10,825 nucleotides of DNA from an uncultured Solobacterium sp. (GTDB lineage Bacteria > Bacillota_I > Bacilli_A > Erysipelotrichales > Erysipelotrichaceae). The stretch spans positions 1-10,825 of the forward strand of contig CALEMV010000041.1 of the NCBI GenBank assembly GCA_937910655.1. Direction: 5' to 3'. The notes under the pieces are model-generated. The model was not told the DNA's origin. It was given only the letters and a program-made list of their open reading frames with translations, and ran no database searches. Positions 1 through 7,387 of this stretch are shown here, in pieces. Made by a program: the position numbers and the translations under genes. Numbering within the stretch: position 1 is the first letter of the stretch; each line of letters opens with the position of its first letter.

Positions 1-330
1 AGCTTTTGCGGCACCTTGATTCTTTGCCTGTACATAGGCAGCTGGTGGCATAATACCTAAATCAACTTTACCAGATGCCATTGCTTCAACAATTGTGGAA
101 TAGTCAGTAGCGAGTGTGACTTCAACTTTACGTCCAAGTTTTTCCTCTAGATACTCCGCAAATGGTTTTGTCTTCGCTTCCATTGAACCATCGTTATTTG
201 TTGGAACAAACTGTACAACAAGTGGTTTATCTTCACTTGTAGAAGAAGTTTCTTTTGTCCCTGTTGCGCCACATCCACCAAGTAATGCCATGCAAAGAGA
301 AAGTACTGCAGATACAAATATTTTTTTCAT
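1..330 (-). CDS. PhnD-like ABC transporter substrate-binding lipoprotein (partial, 3' part beyond left edge)
   Basis: Only the first 110 codons are present; the gene runs off the left edge. The start is ATG at 328-330, preceded by AAGGAGA (341-347). Residues 1-20 form a lipoprotein signal: a KK n-region, a hydrophobic core, and lipobox L-G-G-C with the lipidated Cys at 20. A Ser/Thr-rich linker follows. The mature part has FVPTNND, then a KPFAEYLEEKLGRKVEV stretch, a Y-S-T-I-V-EAM segment, and GKVDLGIMPPAAY. This pattern is typical of the phosphate/phosphite/phosphonate periplasmic-binding family (PhnD/PtxB). The protein would sit on the outer face of the membrane and deliver a ligand to an ABC permease, expected to be encoded further left. 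The ligand cannot be told from this fragment; members of the family bind phosphonates, phosphite and other small anions. It diverges from a Crp/Fnr regulator gene, which may control it. Family call confident; substrate unknown. Confidence 0.85.
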   Translation of the reverse strand, partial: MKKIFVSAVLSLCMALLGGCGATGTKETSSTSEDKPLVVQFVPTNNDGSMEAKTKPFAEYLEEKLGRKVEVTLATDYSTIVEAMASGKVDLGIMPPAAYVQAKNQGAAKA

Positions 331-369
331 ATTCTTTCTATCTCCTTATTCGGAGCTCCTTATACAAAC

Positions 370-397
370 ATTCTAAACGAATATTAAAAATTGTCTT
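370..397 (-). promoter_or_regulatory. Tentative promoter of the PhnD-like lipoprotein gene
   Basis: On the minus strand, AAGACA (392-397, four of six matches to TTGACA) lies 16 nt from TAGAAT (370-375). A second possible -10, TAATAT, lies at 381-386. Neither is strong, which would fit a promoter needing an activator bound at the palindrome at 407-418, just upstream of the -35. This is weak sequence evidence. Confidence 0.35.
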
Positions 398-426
398 TGC
401 AGAAAGTGACATATGTCATATACAAT
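397..426 (+). promoter_or_regulatory. Promoter of the Crp/Fnr regulator gene, probably giving a leaderless mRNA
   Basis: TTGCAG (397-402) is followed by an 18-nt spacer and TACAAT (421-426). Six bases separate the -10 from ATG at 433, so the expected +1 is the A of the start codon. No Shine-Dalgarno sequence precedes that ATG. The -35 is poor (three of six), the -10 good (five of six). The palindrome at 407-418 fills the spacer, which suggests autorepression. Confidence 0.5.
407..418. promoter_or_regulatory. Perfect 12-bp palindrome, putative Crp/Fnr-type operator
   Basis: TGACATATGTCA is its own reverse complement. It lies between the divergent lipoprotein and Crp/Fnr regulator genes. On the plus strand it sits between the -35 and -10 of the regulator gene. 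On the minus strand it lies upstream of the lipoprotein promoter. Crp/Fnr proteins bind dyad sites as dimers, so the adjacent regulator is the natural candidate. Binding is inferred, not shown. Confidence 0.5.
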
Positions 427-432
427 AAGTTC

Positions 433-1113
433 ATGGAATGGATAGATAACAGATACTTATTTACAGAATATTTTAAAAAAACTAAGTTCTCTCAATATTT
501 CGGTTTTCCTGTCAAAGATATTATAAGATTATGTCGTTTCCACAAGGGAGAAACAATCATTGAATCTGATATCATATCCGACTTTATCTATTTTTTATTA
601 GATGGTGAAGTAAAGTTTTTGGTAACGAGTGATAGTGGGAAAATAGTCTATCTTGGTGGCAGTAAGGAATTTACTGTTCTCGGTGAAGTTTCCTCTCTTT
701 GGAAAATGAAACCAATGACTAGCGTTATCGCTTCTACAGAATGCATATGTTTTAGCATTTCACTTGATACATATCGGAATCGTCTTTTGGATGATAATAC
801 ATTTTTACGTTATATCAGTAAGACGATGGCTTACCGCTTAACCAAAAGAGATGACGATGTAATCGTTGATAGAACAGAGACAGCATACACAAAAATGTGT
901 GCACTTATCATACAAAACTCACAAGATACGATGTTTACTCTTGATTTACAAGAATGCGCACGTACACTATCCATTAGCTATCGCCAAGTTATTCGTGTTA
1001 TGAATCGTTTACTCCAAGAAAAACTCATTAAAAAAGTAAAAAAGAAATACTATATTTTGGACTATAGCGCCCTATACGCAAATACGAATGAAAACTATTT
1101 CTTCTATGAATAG
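433..1113 (+). CDS. Crp/Fnr family transcriptional regulator, YeiL-like
   Basis: A 226-residue DNA-binding regulator if translation starts at ATG 433. A TTG at 391 would add 14 residues, but it lies upstream of the likely -10, contains the palindrome in its coding part, and has no ribosome site; I prefer ATG. The N-terminal half is a cyclic-nucleotide-binding-like beta barrel (roughly residues 30-125: FHKGETI, ISDFIYFLLDGEV, then G-E-V-S-S-L). A dimer helix follows. A C-terminal winged helix (about 169-215) has LQECARTLSISYRQVIRVMNR-type sequence. The S-Y-R-Q-V recognition helix and the positively charged wing (IKKVKKKYYIL) resemble YeiL. The N-terminal cysteine cluster that holds the Fe-S centre in FNR is absent, so the signal sensed is unknown. 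It diverges from a PhnD-like lipoprotein gene, its most likely target besides itself. A terminator follows the stop codon. Confidence 0.85.
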   Translation: MEWIDNRYLFTEYFKKTKFSQYFGFPVKDIIRLCRFHKGETIIESDIISDFIYFLLDGEVKFLVTSDSGKIVYLGGSKEFTVLGEVSSLWKMKPMTSVIASTECICFSISLDTYRNRLLDDNTFLRYISKTMAYRLTKRDDDVIVDRTETAYTKMCALIIQNSQDTMFTLDLQECARTLSISYRQVIRVMNRLLQEKLIKKVKKKYYILDYSALYANTNENYFFYE

Positions 1114-1132
1114 TCGTATCAATCACTCCATA

Positions 1133-1161
1133 AAAAAGTCAGACCATTCGTCTGACTTTTT
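1133..1161. terminator. Bidirectional intrinsic terminator
   Basis: AAAAAGTCAGAC (1133-1144) and GTCTGACTTTTT (1150-1161) form a perfect 12-bp stem with a 5-base loop. The A-tract on one side and T-tract on the other let it work on both strands. It lies between the convergent ends of the Crp/Fnr gene (stop at 1113) and the C69 peptidase gene (stop at 1167). Confidence 0.9.
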
Positions 1162-1166
1162 CATGA

Positions 1167-3101
1167 TTAACGTAATTTCTTTCTGACAACTTGTGCAGCT
1201 AGTGCTACTACAATGACTGCTCCAACAAGTAATACAACTGACTGCGGTGTTGTCTTAGGCTTTTTCTCAGTTTCAGTAGCAGCTTCTGTACTTTCAGATA
1301 CTGTATATGCAATATGTGTTGCCTTTGTGGTAAATACATACTTATCATCCTTTACTTCAGCAGTAATTTCATTTGTGCCATCTGTAAATGTAGGCTTGCC
1401 ATTGAATGCTGCTGTAGGAATAGAATATGTTAAGTCTTGTTTTACTTCCTCAACTGGATTTCCATAGTGATCTACAATATTGAGTTCTCCAGACATCATA
1501 TCTTCGCTAGGAGCTACACTTAACTTCATTCCGATTTCTTCACTATCTTTAGGCACTAGAACTTCTGATCCTGTAAAGACTGCTCGTGCACGCTTACCAA
1601 AGAACTTGATTGTATAGTCGTTTTCTTTGATATACTTTTTAAACTTCTCAAGGATTTCCGCATGGATTTCCTTCATTGTCTCATATGCCTTTGTCGCATC
1701 TTCATGGTTTCTTGTAGTTGCTTCATCAGCTGTTAACATTGTTGTAACAGCATTCTTGATCTCTTCACTTTCGAGTGCTTCAATCTTCTTAGTAGCGATT
1801 GGTTGGAATTCATCACGATTATATTCAATCATGAATAATGTATCCATTGCCAACCAATATACAGAATCTTCATTAAATTCATTGTTTTCATTCTGTGCCT
1901 GTGCAATACCAGAATTCTGATTTGGATAGTATGCCACAAATGGTGAAGTTAATGGAGAACCTAATGCTAACCACATTGTTCCTGGATATTCTTCGGTTGC
2001 ATTTGCAGGAAGATGATAGATATGTGCTTCCATTGTGTTACGGTTACCAATTGGATATAGATTTCCACGACCTAAGTCATCTGCTACTTCGTTAATGGTT
2101 TCCAAACGGTTACGTGTAAATGCCATTGCATCTGCTAATGTAATCTTCTTTGAAGTTGTCTGTAAGAATGGATATACATCACCTTCAAACTTCGCATCCG
2201 GATTAAATTGTTTGATACCAGAACATACACGTGATTCAGTACTTTCAGATAGTTCTGGTAGTGCATAGGAAGAATATAAATCAATCGTACGTGTTAACTC
2301 ATCTCCCTTGAAAGTCTTAGCTTCAGTTGCGACTTTGAAGATATCCTTGGAATAGATATAATTTCCATCTTCTGAAATATTATAGTTTTCCTTTTCTTCT
2401 CCTACGGTTAATCTGCACTCATTCAGCCAGAATGAATTAGGGAATACGGAATACTTATCACGTGGATAACGCATTGCCACAAATTGGTGACCAGTATAGA
2501 TTTCCATGTACCAAAGTTCATTATGATCTGCTACGACTAGACCATTACCTTCTCCAGCACCCTTTGTTGCGACTTCTTGTGCGATAAACTCAACTGCCTG
2601 TCTTGCATTATCACAACTACCTAATACTGCAGTTGTAATAATTGCTTCCGTAATACCGATTGGCTTTGTTGTATCTGTGCCATCCAGGTAAGGATCTACA
2701 CCTAATACATCATCATTAGCACTTGCGGAAACTGTCATATCCGCAATTAAGCCCTTTTCATTAAATCCTGTTTCGTCAAAATTACCATATTCTGGTGTTG
2801 TATCGCTGACGGACGTATAGCGATAAGAATCATGTGCAAATGTAAAGGAATACCCCTTATCTGGATCTACAGAAACGTCTTTGATGGTTTCACCAGCTTT
2901 ATGTTCTCCTGCTTGGTGGACTTTATACACCTTATTATGATTGACTTCTAAGTCTTCTGTACGTCCAAAAATTGTACTACCATCTTCTGTTAAATCGCCA
3001 CCGATAATGACACCGGTACATGCATACGCTGAAATGATGCTGGATGAGGCTACTAAAATAGCTATTGATGCGCTAAATAGCCTTGAAATACATTTTTTCA
3101 T
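1167..3101 (-). CDS. Secreted C69-family peptidase (PepD-like Ntn hydrolase) with C-terminal membrane or wall anchor
   Basis: A 644-residue exported peptidase. Residues 1-27 are a Sec signal peptide ending A-Y-A, so cleavage would expose Cys28 in C-T-G-V-I-I-G-G. In family C69, an N-terminal-nucleophile fold, the first Cys is the catalytic nucleophile, freed by removal of the leader. Downstream, FGRTED and, further on, WLALGSPLTSPFVAYYPN are C69 landmarks. Family members cleave dipeptides with broad specificity; activity here is inferred. The catalytic part takes up about 470 residues; the rest is a beta-rich extension (about 500-600), a Thr/Glu/Lys linker, a hydrophobic helix (about 622-639) and the tail R-K-K-L-R. 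KPKTT at 614-618, just before the helix, resembles a degenerate LPXTG sorting motif. The start has GGAGG (3111-3115). The gene appears monocistronic between two terminators. Confidence 0.88.
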   Translation of the reverse strand: MKKCISRLFSASIAILVASSSIISAYACTGVIIGGDLTEDGSTIFGRTEDLEVNHNKVYKVHQAGEHKAGETIKDVSVDPDKGYSFTFAHDSYRYTSVSDTTPEYGNFDETGFNEKGLIADMTVSASANDDVLGVDPYLDGTDTTKPIGITEAIITTAVLGSCDNARQAVEFIAQEVATKGAGEGNGLVVADHNELWYMEIYTGHQFVAMRYPRDKYSVFPNSFWLNECRLTVGEEKENYNISEDGNYIYSKDIFKVATEAKTFKGDELTRTIDLYSSYALPELSESTESRVCSGIKQFNPDAKFEGDVYPFLQTTSKKITLADAMAFTRNRLETINEVADDLGRGNLYPIGNRNTMEAHIYHLPANATEEYPGTMWLALGSPLTSPFVAYYPNQNSGIAQAQNENNEFNEDSVYWLAMDTLFMIEYNRDEFQPIATKKIEALESEEIKNAVTTMLTADEATTRNHEDATKAYETMKEIHAEILEKFKKYIKENDYTIKFFGKRARAVFTGSEVLVPKDSEEIGMKLSVAPSEDMMSGELNIVDHYGNPVEEVKQDLTYSIPTAAFNGKPTFTDGTNEITAEVKDDKYVFTTKATHIAYTVSESTEAATETEKKPKTTPQSVVLLVGAVIVVALAAQVVRKKLR

Positions 3102-3137
3102 TTTATTATTCCTCCAATGATTTTATAAACAGAGTGT

Positions 3138-3173
3138 AAGAAGATTGAATTCCTCCCTTCTTGTAATCTTCTT
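3138..3173 (-). repeat. Inverted repeat in the leader of the C69 peptidase gene
   Basis: AAGAAGATT (3138-3146) and AATCTTCTT (3165-3173) are perfect 9-bp complementary arms around an 18-nt loop. On the transcript the loop carries a GGGAGGA sequence that looks like a ribosome site but has no start codon nearby. It lies between the likely -10 (3186-3191) and the true ribosome site (3111-3115). It could be a regulatory hairpin, an mRNA stabiliser, or chance in AT-rich DNA. Confidence 0.4.
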
Positions 3174-3185
3174 CTTGGTAATTTC

Positions 3186-3191
3186 ATTATA
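3186..3191 (-). promoter_or_regulatory. -10 element of the C69 peptidase promoter
   Basis: A perfect TATAAT on the minus strand, about 85 bases upstream of the peptidase start codon. No good -35 is found at 16-18 nt; TTTCCA at 3213-3218 is too far away (21 nt). The promoter may be weak or activator-dependent. Confidence 0.5.
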
Positions 3192-3250
3192 GGAAATCTT
3201 TCTACAGAAATGTGGAAATATGCTTTCGTCTTTCTTGTATATTCTCGTAT

Positions 3251-3282
3251 GAAAAAAAGTTACTCCCATTTGGAAGTAACTT
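3251..3282 (-). terminator. Intrinsic terminator ending the NAD operon
   Basis: On the minus strand, AAGTTACTTCC and GGGAGTAACTT pair as 11 bp (one G-T wobble) around an AAAT loop, followed by seven Ts. The stem (3257-3282) overlaps the TAA stop codon of nadE, so the operon ends right at its last gene. Confidence 0.88.
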
Positions 3283-5242
3283 AAGCCTTCTTAACTTGTT
3301 CTAACCAAAGCTCAGCACTAGCATCCGATGGCATACGCCAATCTCCTCTTGGAGAGAGTGTAACCGAACCAACCTTTGGACCATCTGGTAAGCAACTACG
3401 CTTGAATTGCTGGCTGAAGAAACGCTTGAAGAATCGTAACATTGCTTCACGTACTTTTTCTTTCTCTAACTCTGGGTACGCTGTTAATGCTAAAACCATA
3501 ATCTTTTCTGGTGAATAGCCATAGCGTAATACATAGTATAGGAAGAAGTCATTAAGATCATATTTACCAATCTTCTCTTCAGTCTTCTGGGCAATCTTGC
3601 CATTTTCATCATGCGGTGTTAGTTCTGGTGAGATTGGTGTATCACAGATCTTTAAGAGTACTTCTTTGAGGTCTTCTTGATTACAGATATATGCATATGC
3701 TTTACAGATATATTGTACAAGTGTCTTTGGAACAGATGCGTTTACCGCATACATGGACATGTGATCACCATTGTATGTACACCATCCGAGTGCTAATTCA
3801 GAAAGATCTCCTGTTCCAACTACGAGTCCATTTGCCATATTTGCGGCATCCATCAGGATGTAGGTACGCATACGAGCTTGTGCATTCTCATAAGTTGTAT
3901 CACCTTCGCCTTGATAACTACCAGGATGACCAATCTGTTTCAGATGTGCTTGTACACCCTCTTCGATTGCGACTTCATGCATCTCTACATCTAATGCACG
4001 CATTAAATCTAAGGCATTGTTATATGTGTATGAAGTTGTATTACCATGGCTTGGTAATGTATAGCCGATGATATGAATATCAGGTACTAGCTTTCTTGCT
4101 TGATGACATACAAGTAATGCAAGTGTACTATCCAAACCACCTGAGATACCAATCACAAGATTCTTAATTCCTGTGGAACGAACCCGTGTTGCTAAACCAT
4201 TTGCTTGAATCTCTAAGATTTTCATACAACGTCGACCACGCTCTTCATCATCAACTGGCACAAATGGATTACGGTTGACCACATAGTCTTCCTTGCGTAA
4301 TACATCTACTAGTTCATCTACTGTAATTTCATCTTGATTTGCGATTGGTTTAATAGAAACATCAACATATACATAATCGTCATGATTTTCTTCTAAATCA
4401 AATGTTGTCTGGTGACGACGATTCTTTTCAATGGACTCTAAATCGATTACAACAGTTTCAACCTTTGTGTCTTCTGGAAAGATGGAATCTTTTAACAAAC
4501 GTCCATTGCAGGCAATCATGCTATGACCAGAGAAGACAAGGTCTGTACTACTTTCATCTGTTGCACTAGATACATATAAATAAGCGCAATAACAACTAGC
4601 ACTCTGTTGTAATACCATCGTACGACGATAGTCTTGCTTACCTATGATTTCATCAGAAGCAGATAGATTCGCGATGATATTAGCACCCGCAAGACATGCA
4701 TGCGTACTTGGTTTATCAGGCACCCACAAATCCTCACAGATATCTAGACCTACGATAGCTCCACTACGGTTATCACATGCTAGTACGTTTCTGCCAAATG
4801 GGATAAACTCATCACCTAACTGAATCATTTGGCTAACGATATTCTTACCACTTGTAAACCATCTACTTTCATAAAACTCACTGTACGTTGGAAGATTGAT
4901 CTTAGGCACAATACCTACAATGACACCTTCTGAAATATATACTGCACAATTATATAAATGGTTTTCAAAACGTAATGGTGCACCAACCACTACCGTTAGA
5001 CCCTCTAGTTTATTTGACGCATTAGCAATCTTAAACAGTCCATCTTCCACTGCATCTAGCAATGTAAACTGTCCAAACAAATCGCCACAAGTATATCCTG
5101 TCAAACATAATTCTGGATACACTAAGAATCCTGCATCCGCATTTTCATTTATTGTTTGGATGATTTGTGCAACGTTATATGTGACATTTGCTACTTTCAT
5201 CTTTGGCACGACTGTACCGACTTTTATCATTCTATTTTTCAT
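3281..5242 (-). CDS. nadE: Glutamine-dependent NAD+ synthetase
   Basis: A 653-residue two-domain enzyme for the last step of NAD synthesis: NaAD + ATP + glutamine gives NAD + AMP + PPi + glutamate. Residues about 6-300 are a nitrilase-type glutaminase with the full triad Glu44 (YPELCLTGY), Lys114 (PKINLPTY) and Cys169 (LDICEDLW), so it can use glutamine and is not ammonia-only. Residues about 335-650 are the synthetase, with the ATP-pyrophosphatase P-loop SGGLDS at 367-372 and GTGDLSELALGW further on. Length fits the long bacterial form. The ATG at 5240-5242 is chosen because GAGGA sits about 7 nt upstream; a second ATG four codons later has no ribosome site. Its first 11 bases overlap the end of nadD, suggesting translational coupling. 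It is the last gene of the operon. Confidence 0.97.
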   Translation of the reverse strand: MKNRMIKVGTVVPKMKVANVTYNVAQIIQTINENADAGFLVYPELCLTGYTCGDLFGQFTLLDAVEDGLFKIANASNKLEGLTVVVGAPLRFENHLYNCAVYISEGVIVGIVPKINLPTYSEFYESRWFTSGKNIVSQMIQLGDEFIPFGRNVLACDNRSGAIVGLDICEDLWVPDKPSTHACLAGANIIANLSASDEIIGKQDYRRTMVLQQSASCYCAYLYVSSATDESSTDLVFSGHSMIACNGRLLKDSIFPEDTKVETVVIDLESIEKNRRHQTTFDLEENHDDYVYVDVSIKPIANQDEITVDELVDVLRKEDYVVNRNPFVPVDDEERGRRCMKILEIQANGLATRVRSTGIKNLVIGISGGLDSTLALLVCHQARKLVPDIHIIGYTLPSHGNTTSYTYNNALDLMRALDVEMHEVAIEEGVQAHLKQIGHPGSYQGEGDTTYENAQARMRTYILMDAANMANGLVVGTGDLSELALGWCTYNGDHMSMYAVNASVPKTLVQYICKAYAYICNQEDLKEVLLKICDTPISPELTPHDENGKIAQKTEEKIGKYDLNDFFLYYVLRYGYSPEKIMVLALTAYPELEKEKVREAMLRFFKRFFSQQFKRSCLPDGPKVGSVTLSPRGDWRMPSDASAELWLEQVKKA

Positions 5243-5864
5243 GATTATCCTCGCTAAAAAGGTAACTACTTAAACCATGTAATTCTTTTGGCAATGTATC
5301 CTGTAGGATTTGTATCGCATCTTTTGCGATGAGAAATTGCTTACGTACTTCAGTAGAGGAAATATGGTGGTATTCCTTTGGTGTATGTACGACCTCAATG
5401 TACTGAGAAAGACTTGATAGATATGGATCATTTGCAATCATCTTTTCGCAATCATCGTCATATCTTGCCATACACACAATGCCAAATTCCTTCGCAATCT
5501 CTTCTACATGTTTCCAACCAGTTTTTAATTCTAGCAACTTATCAGAGCCAAACAATAACTTGCAAGCATATCCTTTCTCTTTTAGATAACAGAGCGTTTG
5601 ATATGTACGTGGTTGACTTTCTTCCTTTAACTCATAGTCACTGACCATAAGCTTTGGATGTACTTTACAAATACTTTCTAGCATTGCTAATCGCTCTGTA
5701 TCATGAAAGGCAAAGTTCTTTGCTTGATCATGTTCGATATAGCTCATCTTACTAGGCATAAAGATAACCTTTGTAGCACCTGTTTTTTCACAAGCATATT
5801 CTGCTAGTTCGATATGAGCTTTCGTCGGTGGATTAAAGGCTCCCCCAAATAACAGGTAACTCAA
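5232..5864 (-). CDS. nadD: Nicotinate-nucleotide adenylyltransferase
   Basis: A 210-residue cytoplasmic nucleotidyltransferase converting NaMN + ATP to NaAD + PPi, the substrate of the next enzyme, NadE. The N-terminus has GGAFNPPTKAH (residues 7-17), the ATP-binding (H/T)xGH motif, here T-K-A-H: the last His is kept and the usual Gly is Ala. ISSTEVR (168-174) is the C-terminal motif that binds triphosphate. Length is normal for NadD. The start codon is TTG (5862-5864), with GGAGG (5871-5875) six bases upstream and no ATG nearby in frame. The sequence TTGA is shared: TTG starts nadD and TGA stops pncB, and the ribosome site lies within the last codons of pncB. The two genes are probably translationally coupled. 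Confidence 0.95.
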   Translation of the reverse strand: MSYLLFGGAFNPPTKAHIELAEYACEKTGATKVIFMPSKMSYIEHDQAKNFAFHDTERLAMLESICKVHPKLMVSDYELKEESQPRTYQTLCYLKEKGYACKLLFGSDKLLELKTGWKHVEEIAKEFGIVCMARYDDDCEKMIANDPYLSSLSQYIEVVHTPKEYHHISSTEVRKQFLIAKDAIQILQDTLPKELHGLSSYLFSEDNHEK

Positions 5865-7378
5865 ATGATGCCTCCATGGAGTTTCTCATATAACTCCTCT
5901 CTGAGTTTAGCTACAGCAGGTGTTAAGTCTACGTAGTGCTTATGTGGCATCTCTGTACGTAACTCAGATTCCCAAACACGGTATTGAAGTTGTTCCTTTA
6001 CATATTCTTTTTTCGCACGAATATCTGGTAGGTCTAAAACAATTTCACCATTTAACATATGTGGAATTAAAATTCTTTCAACGTGATTTGGAATGATTGT
6101 CTTACGTCTTTCAAAGGCATCTGGATCAAGGTTAACAACCTCTACAGGCTTACCATTTTCAATCACTTCTGTATCAAGGGAGATAATATCACACTGTCCC
6201 TTTCCTTCTTCATCAAATACACGCCAAGCCATTAGTTTGCCTGGAATAATTGCCTTACTAGATGAATCAGAGCACTTCATCTTTGGTGTATAGCTACCAT
6301 CTTTTTCTTTAACGGCGACTAACTTATATACACCACCAAAGACAGGGTCTGTCGCAGCTGTAATGAGTTTTTCGCCGACGCCATAGAAATCAAACTTTGC
6401 ATGTTCATAGAGTTCCATGTTTGCCATCTTCTTTTCATCTAATGAGTTAGAGGCGACAAGCTTAATATATGACTTACCTGCTTCATCCAAAGCACGACGT
6501 AGACGCTTATAACCACGAGCTAAGTCACCTGAGTCAATACGCACACTCTTAACACGCTTATTTGGATCATTTGGATACTTCGCAATCAACTCATCATCTA
6601 ATTGAATTAGATGAGGAAGTCCTGAATCAAAGATACTATAAGTATCTAGTAACAATGAGACATTTTCAGGATAAGTTTCCGCATATGCACGGAAGGCATC
6701 CATCTCGGTTGGGAAGAATTCGATATAACTATGTGCAACTGTTCCAACAGCCTTCACATCAGGTCCATACTTCATCTCCGCAAGGCAGTTAGCAGTACCG
6801 ATACAGCCACCTAAGATGGCCGCATAGGCACCATCATTACCTGCAGACATACCCTGTGCACGACGTGTTCCAAATTCCATGACATTTCTTGGTGTCTTAT
6901 TACTTAGTCCAGTTATACGAGTTGCCTTTGTGGCAATCAAGGAATGGAAGTTCATTGTCTGTAATAGATAGGTTTCAATTAAGACTGCACCTACCATGTC
7001 ACATTCAATACGTACCATTGGTACCTGAGGATAACATACAGTACCCTCACGCAACATGTACACATCACCCTTCCACTGATAGTGACGTAGATATTCACAG
7101 AATTCTGGACTCATACCCTTGGTTAATAACCACTGAATATCAAATTCTGTAAAGTGATAGTTCTTTAAGAAACGTAATAACTTCTGTTGACCACAGCTAA
7201 TTGCGTATCCACCATCATCTGGGTTATCTCTAAAGAACATGTTAAATACCATGATGGTATCTTTATATCCATGCATGAATAGTGAATTTGCCATGGAGAA
7301 TTCATAGAAGTCTGTGACCATCGCTGGATTGTCATAATTTTCATCTGGGATATATGGTTCTACTTGAATGTTGTTCAT
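5861..7378 (-). CDS. pncB: Nicotinate phosphoribosyltransferase
   Basis: A 505-residue enzyme making NaMN from nicotinate and phosphoribosyl pyrophosphate, with ATP hydrolysis; this is the committed salvage step. Motifs in order: TDFYEFSM (22-29), close to the family's TDxYxLTM; EFGTRRAQG (168-176), binding the base and phosphates; GTVAHS (212-217), whose His216 matches the His that is phosphorylated during turnover; and RIDSGD (280-285). Length matches the long bacterial form. The start ATG (7376-7378) has AGGA six bases upstream; another ATG at 7381-7383 is out of frame. It begins 9 bases after the pncA stop and ends in a 4-base overlap with nadD. It takes nicotinate from PncA or from outside the cell. 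Confidence 0.96.
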   Translation of the reverse strand: MNNIQVEPYIPDENYDNPAMVTDFYEFSMANSLFMHGYKDTIMVFNMFFRDNPDDGGYAISCGQQKLLRFLKNYHFTEFDIQWLLTKGMSPEFCEYLRHYQWKGDVYMLREGTVCYPQVPMVRIECDMVGAVLIETYLLQTMNFHSLIATKATRITGLSNKTPRNVMEFGTRRAQGMSAGNDGAYAAILGGCIGTANCLAEMKYGPDVKAVGTVAHSYIEFFPTEMDAFRAYAETYPENVSLLLDTYSIFDSGLPHLIQLDDELIAKYPNDPNKRVKSVRIDSGDLARGYKRLRRALDEAGKSYIKLVASNSLDEKKMANMELYEHAKFDFYGVGEKLITAATDPVFGGVYKLVAVKEKDGSYTPKMKCSDSSSKAIIPGKLMAWRVFDEEGKGQCDIISLDTEVIENGKPVEVVNLDPDAFERRKTIIPNHVERILIPHMLNGEIVLDLPDIRAKKEYVKEQLQYRVWESELRTEMPHKHYVDLTPAVAKLREELYEKLHGGII

Positions 7379-7387
7379 ATCATTTCC

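Noticed and set aside
116-376. Plus-strand open frame of 86 codons at the left edge
   Set aside because: It is antisense to the lipoprotein gene, whose signal peptide, lipobox and family motifs are clear on the minus strand.
391-432. TTG at 391 as the start of the Crp/Fnr regulator
   Set aside because: It would put the palindrome and likely -10 inside the coding region, has no ribosome site, and adds 14 residues before the recognisable domain. ATG 433 fits better.
3691-4071. Plus-strand open frame of 126 codons inside nadE
   Set aside because: Antisense shadow; composition is rich in His, Leu and Tyr with no domain, and nadE is unambiguous on the other strand.
4896-5273. Plus-strand open frame of 125 codons over the nadE start
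   Set aside because: Antisense shadow of the conserved N-terminal domain of NadE; no ribosome site and no recognisable motif.
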